A DNA stretch of 26,467 nucleotides from Halovenus sp. Lineage in GTDB: Archaea > Halobacteriota > Halobacteria > Halobacteriales > Haloarculaceae. Where the stretch lies: positions 1 through 26,467 of the forward strand of contig PUNZ01000160.1 of assembly GCA_003551945.1 (NCBI GenBank), written 5' to 3'. The position numbers were made by a program, and so were the translations under genes. Shown here piece after piece: positions 8,181-18,000 of the stretch. The notes below the pieces were generated by a model, which was given only the letters and a program-made list of their open reading frames with translations, had not been told where the DNA came from and did not search any database. Positions within the stretch are counted from its first letter, which is position 1. Each line of letters opens with the position of its first letter.

Positions 8181-8191
8181 TTTGCAATGTG

Positions 8192-8956
8192 TCAGTAGAG
8201 CGGCGTTGCTTCGGATCGGTACTGTTCGAAGAGCTGTTCTCCCCAGGCGATTGCGTCAGGATTGGCGGTGTCAATCCACGCGAGCGGTGCCCCCATCGAT
8301 TCGCTGTGGACGCCGATTCCAATACGGTCCTCGAAAACCACCATGGCAATAGGGAGATCGTTGTGGACAGCGGCCGACACGTGTTCCTGTTCGAGTGCGG
8401 CTGTCGCCAGATTCGGATATTCTTCCAACACGAGTTCGATTACTTTCGGGTCGTAGATGATGTCCGACTCTAGACCCGCTTCGATTCGTTCGTGAGCGAT
8501 ATCGATGTACATCGGCTCGAGGAAGCTCTTGTTGAACCCCTTGATTCGTGATGTCTTCTGGAATAGCTCGATAAACCGGCTCATCGGGCGGAACGGGTCA
8601 TCGTAGGTGGCTTCGGTAACCGTCGCATCTGCAAACAACTGGTACTCAAATTCAATATCGTCGGGGAGTTCGTTCAACAGTGATTTGAGCGACGTTGCTC
8701 TCACCACCTCTTTGTGGTATGTCTGGACAGCCTCGCCGATGATTGAACCGTATCTCGTGAGTTCGTATCCATTGTCTGTTTCCTGGATGAGTTCTTGATC
8801 GAGAAACGACGTAATAATTCGGTGGGCTGTGGGCCGTGACACGTCGAGCTGTTCAGCAAGCTCTCGCTTGTCGAGGTGTTGATCTTCGAACGCCTCGAAG
8901 GTTGAGCGCCGACGAATGAACTCGAGTATTGCCTTGGTGTCGCTATCTTCAGGCAC
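8192..8956 (-). CDS. Winged-helix transcription regulator with FilR1-type sensor domain
   Basis: This 254-residue protein has an N-terminal winged helix (~residues 5-70). It includes KRELAEQLDVSRPTAHRIITSF as turn-recognition helices and NGYELTRYGSIIGE as the wing and linker. Residues ~90-250 match the FilR1/DUF1724-like C-terminal domain of archaeal regulators (LFADATVTEATYDDPFRP, a central VFEDRIGIGVHSE strand pair, then WGEQLFEQYR). The start is GTG at 8956, about 29 bp from an ACTATATAGT box, which suggests a leaderless transcript. It is divergent from the giant surface-protein gene, with a 27-bp palindrome between them, so it probably controls that gene and itself. The ligand is unknown. 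The family call is confident; the target is inferred from context. Confidence 0.85.
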   Translation of the reverse strand: MPEDSDTKAILEFIRRRSTFEAFEDQHLDKRELAEQLDVSRPTAHRIITSFLDQELIQETDNGYELTRYGSIIGEAVQTYHKEVVRATSLKSLLNELPDDIEFEYQLFADATVTEATYDDPFRPMSRFIELFQKTSRIKGFNKSFLEPMYIDIAHERIEAGLESDIIYDPKVIELVLEEYPNLATAALEQEHVSAAVHNDLPIAMVVFEDRIGIGVHSESMGAPLAWIDTANPDAIAWGEQLFEQYRSEATPLY

Positions 8957-8980
8957 TTTTTTTGACTACCGGTGATGTTG

Positions 8981-8990
8981 ACTATATAGT
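8981..8990 (-). promoter_or_regulatory. TATA box of the FilR1-type regulator
   Basis: ACTATATAGT is self-complementary and centred about 29 bp from the GTG start at 8956, matching leaderless archaeal promoter spacing. Confidence 0.5.
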
Positions 8991-9003
8991 TTTGGGATTT
9001 GTG

Positions 9004-9030
9004 CACGCCGTGAACAGTGTCCACGGTGTG
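9004..9030. promoter_or_regulatory. 27-bp operator-like palindrome between divergent promoters
   Basis: The left arm CACGCCGTGAACA and right arm TGTCCACGGTGTG are inverted around a central G at 9017, with 11 of 13 pairs complementary. The element lies between the minus-strand TATA at 8981-8990 and the plus-strand TATA at 9053-9059. That is the expected place for an autoregulatory site of the adjacent dimeric winged-helix regulator. Binding is inferred. Confidence 0.55.
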
Positions 9031-9052
9031 AACAACATACGCCAGATGACAT

Positions 9053-9059
9053 GATATAG
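9053..9059 (+). promoter_or_regulatory. TATA-like box of the giant surface-protein gene
   Basis: GATATAG is centred about 25 bp before the ATG at 9081. This supports 9081, rather than the upstream TTG at 9060, as the translation start of a leaderless message. Confidence 0.45.
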
Positions 9060-9080
9060 TTGCGAGTTGTACCTGTTTTA

Positions 9081-12000
9081 ATGTCTTCACGGCAACAAAT
9101 GCATACTCCCGAAGATTTCGGGCGTAAGCTGCAAGCAATTTTTTTCTCAGTGTTGATGGTTACCTCGATGATAGCTGCCGGTGGTGTTGGGACGGGTGGG
9201 GCTGCTGCGACACCACAGGCCACAGATTCCAGTACCAACGCAATCGGAGTGTCGTCGTGTGGCGTCACACTCAATCAGACTGGTGCCACCTATCAGCTCA
9301 CACAGGACCTGACCATATCCTCGGGGACGTGTCTGACGATTAGTAACAACAGCATAACATTCGACGGAATGGGCTATACGATAACGAAAGACGGTGCCGA
9401 TGAGACTCCCCGATACGGCATTTCGACGGGCACGCTTCCGTTGGAAGATGTCGTCGTTAAAAACGTCACTATTGAAGGATTCGGCGGTTCTGACAGCGCA
9501 GGAATCCACTTCCGTTCAGTTGACAACGGCGAAATAGCGAACGTTCACACGGCGGATAACTACCACGGGATCCATCTCGACTCGATGGACGGAACCACTG
9601 GTTCATCGAACATCACCATCGATCAGGTGACAGTGACGAACAACGCCGAGGTTGGGATCTTACTGGGTAACCCATCCGAAGAGGTCGTTGCGAATGACAA
9701 TACGATCCAAGACAGTGTCATTACAAATAACGGCGCACATGGGATTCACTTGGTTGGTGTCAACCCGGCCAGTGAGCCGCGCTACGGCTCTTCCGACAAC
9801 CGCATTATCGGTAACACAATCTCAGGAAACGGCGACGGGAATCACTACGGGATTCGTGTTTTCGGCGGGGAGAATAACGAGGTTCGAGGCAACACCATCA
9901 GCGAGAACGCCCGCGGTGGCATTACCCTCCTAAACGACGCATACAACACGACGATAGCAGGAAATACGATTCAGGATCACAATAAAACCCAATTTAGTAG
10001 CGATTACGGGATTTACATCGGATATGCTGCTGAAACGATAGTCGAAGACAACGAGATACGTGAGAATCAGGTCGGTATCGATGTTGGTGACCTGACACAG
10101 GCTACGAACTCAGTCGTCTCCGGAAATGAGATAATCGGCGGTGCATCCTATGGGGTCTGGGTACGAGATTCCGCGACTGACACCACGATTACGGATAATA
10201 CCCTCCGGGAGTTTTCGAATTTGGAGGGAATCTATGTGAACAGTGCCTCAGACACCACGGTAACCGGCAACACTATCGTGGAGAGCACTCGCGGGATGCA
10301 TCTCGAAGATGTATCTGAAATACTGGTGAGTGATAACGTCGTCCACGTTACTGAGCATGCGGTCAGACTCCAGGCACTATCGAACGTCTCGGTGACGAAC
10401 CTCGATATTGGACAATCGACGGCCGCCAACACCACGATTTCGCTGACAACAGGCGAGATGGCATCTAACGACAATGTTTGGGTGTATGCGACCGACCTCC
10501 CGCCAGAGAACAGGGCAAATACGAGCGTCGGACGGTACTTCGACGTGCGCGGCACGCCGCCGCTGTCAGTCGAGGTTAGCTACACCGAAGACGATGTCGC
10601 CGGCCTCGACGAAGATCTCATCTCGCTCCAGCAGTACGACGGCACGGCCTGGGTCGGCGTCGATGGATCGAGTGTCGACACCGATCGAAACGTCGTGACA
10701 GCAGACCTCACCGTGTTCAATAGCAGCACACCGCCCTCGACGTTTGGCCTCTTCGCCGATCCGCTCGTGACTGGCCTGTCCGTCGAAGGGCCATCGATCA
10801 ACAGAACCGAGATTGCAGTCGGTGAGAGCGTACTTGTCGATGCAACAGTTGTCAACAACGGGAGCATCGAGGGAGATCTCACAGTCGAACTCGAAATTGA
10901 CGATACCGCCGTCGTTAGCCAGATCGTGACGGTTCCTGCAGGCGGGGAGGAGACGGTGGAGTTTGTCTACGCGTTCGCGGAAACGGGCGTCTACACCGTG
11001 AGTATTAATGGTGTCTTCGCTGGAACGGTCACCGTTGGCGAGGACGCGATCGAGGTCGTATACAGCGACCTGTCGGTTTCGGCCACGGAGATTTACACGG
11101 GATCAAGTGTCAACATCTCCGCGACTATTGAGAACACCGGCAGTTCCGACGGCGACTACACTGCCCCGCTGGTCATCGACGGTGATCTCGTCGACACGAG
11201 GGAAGGGACCCTTTCCGTGGGCGAAACACGGACAGTGACGTTCTTCTATCAATTTGATTCTGGCGGCGACCACGACGTCACGATCGGCGATTTAGCTACT
11301 GAGACAGTGTCGGTCACGCCCGCGTGGGCACAGTTTGGCTTCGGTGACAACAACGTCGGCGCTGGTCCGGACCTCACTGGCCCAGTCGTTTCTGTCGATA
11401 AGAAGTGGAGCTACACTGCGAGCAGTCAGTCGTGGGGCCACGTTCGATCTTCGCCGGCGATCGTCGATGGCGTCGTCTATGTCGGGAGCTGGCCACCGAT
11501 GATCCACGCTGTTGACGCGGAGAGCGGCGAGGAACTCTGGACCGTCGACACAGACACTTCGATTGTTACTGCACCCGCAGTCGCGGACGGCATCGTCTAC
11601 GCAACGAGCAGCGGAGGGACGGTCTACGCGATCGATGCTGACGGAGGTACCCTGTGGAGTGAGCCAATCAGTGACGGTGATCCACTAACCTCGCCGCGGG
11701 TCGTCGATGGAGCGCTGTACGTCGGCAGCGAGGACGGGAACCTCTACGCGCTGGATCCAGCGGACGGATCGGAAGTGTGGAGCTTCGACACGGAACGAAA
11801 GGTCGAAACGACACCAGCGGTCTCGAATGGAGTAGTCTACGTCGCAACGAGCCCAAAATCGGGGCAATCGTCAGACGAGAAAGTATATGCAATCGATGCT
11901 GACGAAGGTACTCCCCTGTGGAGTGCTGACGAACCGCTACTGGTGAACACGGCGATAACCGTTGTCGACGGTATCGTCTACGTCGCGGACTTCAGCGGGA

Positions 12001-15000
12001 CGGTTCACGCCTACGATTCGGCGGACGGCACCCGGCTGTGGGATGTAGCAGTGAGTTCCAGCCAAATCAACGGCGCACCAACCATCGCAGATGACGTCGT
12101 CTACGTCGGGAGTGATGACAACCACGTCTACGCGCTCAACGCGACCACTGGAGAGGATGTCTGGCAATTCGAAACCGGGAGCGACGTGCGATCGTCACCA
12201 GCAGTTGCGAACGGCGTCCTCTACGTTGGAAGCTTCGACAACAACGTTTACGCGATAAACGCAAAGACTGGCGGGGAGATCTGGCAGTTCGCGACCGGGG
12301 GTAGTGTCTGGTCCTCACCCGCTGTGCTGGATGGCGTCGTCTACGTCGGCAGCGACGACGGACGGCTCTATGCACTTCAGGAAACCTCGGACCCGATAGT
12401 CGATGGCGGCATCACGATCGATATCGACTCGACCAACGAGCCTGTGACTGCGGGTGAGTCACTCGTCGTGGCGGCCACGCTCACCAACACGGGCGGAGCG
12501 GAGACCACGGAGACCGTCGAACTCAGAGACGGGGCAACGGTGCTCGACGAAGTAGACGTGACCCTCGACGCCAGCGAGAGCAAATCGATCGAATTTACGT
12601 GGGAGACCACCACAGACGATTCCGGCGTCTTCAATCTCACTGTCGCTTCGTCATTCGATTCGGACACGGTGACTGTAACGATCGATGCACCGACGAGCGA
12701 TCCCTTCTTTGCGGTGACGATTGACGGCACCAACGAACCGATTACCGCGGGAGAAACACTTGAAGTGTTTGTCACGGTCGCCAACACGGGCGACGAGGAG
12801 GGTACAAAAACAGTGGAGTTGGTGAATTTCGACGGAACGGTTGTCGATTCGACCTCACTCACGTTGGCAGGAGGTGCAACCGAGGCGATCACGCTCCAGT
12901 GGACTGACGCACCCGAAGGAACCGGCGACGTGACCGTTCGAACCGAGGACGACGAAGCGACCCGAACGGTCGCGATCGGTACTGACACTGCCGTCGAGGT
13001 GGTCACCTGCCGGGTCATCGATACCGCCGGCAACTACGCGCTATCCAGCGATCTCAGCGGCGAGGATACCTGTATCATAATTACCGCGAGCGACGTGTTC
13101 TTCGACGGTGGCGGGCACACCATCACGGCCTCGAATGCGACCGGAAACGATTGGGGTATCCACGTCACCGGTGGCGATGGTCGGATCGAGAACGTCACCG
13201 TCTCGAACGTCGATCTAGAGGGTTGGGACAACGGTGTGCGGTTCCAAAACGTCGATAGCAGCGAGCTATCGAACACACTCGTGGAGAACGGCTCCACCGG
13301 TGTCCTTCTGCTCAACTCGAATGACAACGAGCTCGCGGACCTCACGATCCAGGACAACGACCGACGGGGGCTCTCAATAGAGTTCAGCAACGACAACGTC
13401 ATTACCGGCGTTCAGGCAACTGGAAACGAGGCGGACACGACGTTCAGTGGCCGGGGATCGCTGTATCTCTTCGATTCATCGAACAACAAATTCGAGGACA
13501 TCTCCGTCACCGACGGCCTCTCGGGTGTTCGAATATCCTTCAGCAGCGGCAACGAGTTCGTCGGGCTCACCACCGAGCGCCACGCGAACTACGCCCTCGA
13601 AGTACAGAGCAACAGTAACACGTTCACCGACGTCGTCGCGACCGATAACGGCTGGCACGGGATTCAGATCCAGACGGCGAGCTTCAACACGTTTGAGAAC
13701 GTTTCGGTGACCGGTACCGGCGGGAGTGCAGTTCGGCTCACCGACATCGGTGGCTCGGGAGGACCACCGCAGAACAACGTCTTCGAGAACGTCAGCGTAA
13801 CCGACAACGACGGCTCGGCGATCTCGCTCACCGGTTCGAACGATAACGCGTTCCGCGACGTGACGGCCGCATCGAACACCGGAACGGCGGTGACCTTCGT
13901 GAGCAGATCCGAGGGGAACCTCGTCGAGTACGGCGAGATCGACCACGGAAGCAACACTGCTGTCAACTTCGGTCCCGACAGCGTCGGAAACACGGTCCGG
14001 GAGGTAGCGCTTCGTGGAACTGGAACGCCGTTTATTGCACAGGACGGCGACCCCAACAACGTCTTCGACCGCGTCGACGTCGATGGAACGGTCGTGTCGC
14101 TGTCGGCTCGCGGGGTCGGGAGTTCCCAAGCATCGCCGGAAACGCTTCCCGCGGACGCGGCTTCGCTGGACTCCTACCTCGGACTCAACCCGCACGCTTC
14201 CGGAGTGACCCACGTCGAGTACCTTCGGTTCCACTATGATGCGTCGGACGTGGAGTCGCTCAACGAGTCCGAACTCTCCGTCTGGCGGTTCGTGGATGGT
14301 GAGTGGGAAGCGCCCGCGGACGCATCCTACGCCACCGGCGTCCACACCGACGAGCAGTATGTCTTCGCGAATGACATCGACGAGACCCACCTACCGGCGA
14401 CGTTTGGCGCGCTTGTCGCGACGACCCCACCGCCCACAGATGAAGATGGTGACGAGACTGACGATGGTGGTACCGGTGTCGGCGGAGGCGCTCCACCGGC
14501 TCCCCCCGAACCGGAGCCAGAGCCAGACGCTCCGTTCCTCGCAGTGAGCATCGTCGAGACCACGTCACCGGTGACGGTGGGTGAAACACTCGACGTGACC
14601 GCCATAGTCGAGAACACCGGCGAGGAAAACGGCAGCGGAACGATCGAACTGCTCGCGGACGGGGCGGTCGTGGATTCGACGTCAGTCTCGCTCTCGAGTG
14701 GCGACGAGGTGGCGATTGTTCTCTCGTGGGTGACCACCGCTGACGACGTGGCCGAAACGATCCAGATCGAGGTGCGTAGCGACGACGACACGGCGACCGC
14801 CGTCGTCACCGTGAACGCGGTGGACGAGGACGCCGAGGTCGTCCTGTATAACGCCCGTGCACAAAGCGATACCGTGAGCGTCGGCGAGACGCTGACCGTC
14901 TTCGGCGACTTCTACAACCTCGGTACGACGACCGGAGAGCGGACCGTGACGCTGTTCGTCGATGGCGTAGAAGTTGACGACGCGACGGTGACCGTCTCGC

Positions 15001-18000
15001 CGGGTCTGGCTCGTGGCGCTGCACAGCTCGCGTGGACCCCGAGTGCGGATGACGTTCCAGACGGGGAGCTGTCGACGGAGGCCACCCTCTCGCTCGACGG
15101 CCTGCTGGTCGGCACCGTGACCGTCGAGAACCCGTACTCCGATATTCGGGTGATCTCCGCATCCGCCTCCACAGCGGAACTCGTACACGGTGAGCACATG
15201 TACGTCATCGGGAGCATCTACCAGGCGGGTACCATCGAGGGAACTGAGGAGATCGAACTCACCGCCACGAACACCGAAACGAACGAGACGTTGGTCGTCG
15301 GCAGTCAGGAAGTGACGCTCCAGTCTGGGTTCTATCATCTGGGCGCAATTAACATCACGTACGCACCTGACGAGCCCGGCACATACGACCTCGAGTTGGG
15401 TGACAGAAACGCCGGAACCGTCGAAGTCGAACCCGCCGAATCCGACATTCAGGTGATTGCGGCCTCCCCTTCGGCGATCGAACTGATCGAGGGTGAACAG
15501 GCGTACGTCGTCGGGAGGATCTATCAGGCGGGCAACATTGAGGGAACTGAGGAAATCGAACTCACCGCGACGAATACCGAAACCAACGAGACGGCAGTCA
15601 TCGGTAGTCAAGATGTCACGCTTCGACCCGGCGTCTACCACCTCGGCGCACTCAACATCACCTACGTACTCGAGGAAGCAGGCACCTACGAACTGGCCTT
15701 GGGCGACCGCGATGCTGGCACCATCGAGGTGGCGTCCGCCGAGTCCGATATTCGAGTCATCAGCGCCGGTGTCGCAGCGACCGAGTTGGTCGAGAACGAA
15801 CACACCTACGTCGTCGGGAGCATCTACCAGGCGGGCACCATCGATGGCCCACAGCAGATCCCGCTCACCGCAACCAAACAGGAGACGGGCGAGACACAGA
15901 CGGTCGACACCGTCGAGGCCGAGCTCACTCCTGGCGTCTACCATCTCGGCGCGCTCAACGTTACGTTCGAACCGACCGAGGCCGGTACCTACGACCTCAA
16001 GTTGGGTGACAAAAACGCCGGCACCGTCGAGGTCGAACCCGCCGAATCCGACATTCAGGTCATTTCCGCAGCAGTGGGTGACGTCGAGATATTACAGACC
16101 GAAGAGACCTACGTCGTCGGGAGCATTTATCAGGCTGGCAATATCGAGGGTCCACAGGAGATCCCGCTCACCGCAACCAAACAGGAGACCGGCGTAACAC
16201 GGACAGTCGACACCGTCGAGGTCGAGCTCACGCCCGGCGTCTACCATCTCGGTGCGCTCAACGTTACGTTCGCACCGACCGAGGCCGGTACCTACGACCT
16301 CCAGCTTGGCACTCGAAACGCCGGCACCGTCGAGGTCGAACCCGCCGAATCCGACATTCAGGTCATTTCCGCTTCCGCCTCCGCGGTCGAGGTCATCGAA
16401 GGTGAGACCTTCTCGGTTGTCGGTAGCATCTACAACGGCGGCGACGTCGAGGGGACCGAAACGATCGAACTCACCGCGACGAGAAACGAGACAGGTGAGA
16501 CCCGCGTACTCGGGAACCAGGAAGTGACACTTGACGCCGGTGTCTACCACCTTGGCGCGCTCAACATCACCGCGGAGATCAACGAGTTCGGGTACTACGA
16601 TCTTGAACTGGGCACCCACGACGCCGGTTTGATCGCCGTGGAGGAAGCGATAACGGAGATCACCGTAATCTCCGCGTCGACCCAAGACGTGGAACTCGTC
16701 GAAGGTGAGAGGACGTACGTCGTCGGCAGCGTTTATCAGGGTGGGAACGTCGAAGCGACGGAGGAGATATCGCTCACCGCCACGGACACCGAGACCAACG
16801 AAACGGCGGTCGTGGGAAGCCAGGATGTAACACTTGCCCCGGGCGTCTACCATCTTGGCGCGCTCAACATTACGTTCGAGCCCACGCAGCCGGGCACCTA
16901 CGACCTTGTGCTGGGCGATAGACACGCCGGGACCGTCGATGTGGCTGCCGCTGAATCGGATATTCAGGTCATCGCAGCGGGCCTCTCGGAGATCGAGTTG
17001 GTCGAAGGCGAACAGACGTATTTCATCGGGAGCATCTATCAGGCAGGTAACATTGAAGGAACTGAGGAGATCGACCTCACCGCGACGAATACCGAAACTG
17101 ACGAGACGTCCGTCGTCGGCAGTCAGGAGGTGACGCTCCGACCCGGAGTCTATCATCTCGGTGCGCTCAACGTTACGTTCGCACCCGCGGAGGCCGGCAC
17201 CTACGATCTTGCGTTGGGCGGCAGAAACGCTGGCACCGTTGAGGTCGAACCCGCCGAATCAGATATCCAGGTAATTGCGGCCTCCACCTCAGCGGTCGAA
17301 CTGGTCGAAGATGAACAGGCATACGTCGTGGGGAGCATCTACCAGGCGGGTAACATCGATGGTCCACAGGAGATTGCGCTTACCGCAACCAATCAGGAGA
17401 CTGGCAAAACACAGACGATCGACACTGTCGAAACCGAACTCAGCCCTGGCTTCTACCATCTAGGTGCGCTCAACGTCACGTTCGCGCTCGAGGAAGCTGG
17501 CACCTATGCCCTCGAATTAGGTGACCGAAACGCTGGGACCATCGAGGTCGAACCTGCTGTCTCTGATATCCAAGTGATTGCGGCATCGGCCTCCGCTCTC
17601 GAGATGGTTGCGGGCCACGAAGCGTACGTTGTAGGAAGCATCTATCAGGCGGGCACCATCGATGGTCCACAGGAGATTGCGCTCACGGCAACCAATCAGG
17701 AGACAGGCGGGACACAGACAGTCGACACTGTTGAAACCGAACTCACGCCCGGCTGGTACCACCTCGGTGCACTCAATGTCTCACTCACGCTCGACGAACC
17801 GGGTACCTACGACCTCCAGCTTGGCGACCGAAACGCCGGGACTATCGAGGTCGTGCCGGGAACCGTCGACATCGACATCATCTCCGTCGAGGGACAGGGC
17901 ACCGGCTTCGACCTGGAGACGAACGAGCAGCTCGTGTACACCAGTTCCAGCGCGACGGTCGACGTTGACATCGAGTCTGACGCTCCCCTTGAGGAGGTGA

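Noticed and set aside
9060..9080. Upstream TTG start for the giant protein
   Set aside because: TTG is a rare start, and the TATA-like box at 9053-9059 would overlap it. The ATG at 9081 gives a good signal peptide and leaderless spacing.
15138..17864. Regular direct repeats considered as a CRISPR-like or satellite array
   Set aside because: The period is exactly 101 codons inside one long reading frame, and differences are codon-level, so it is a protein repeat.
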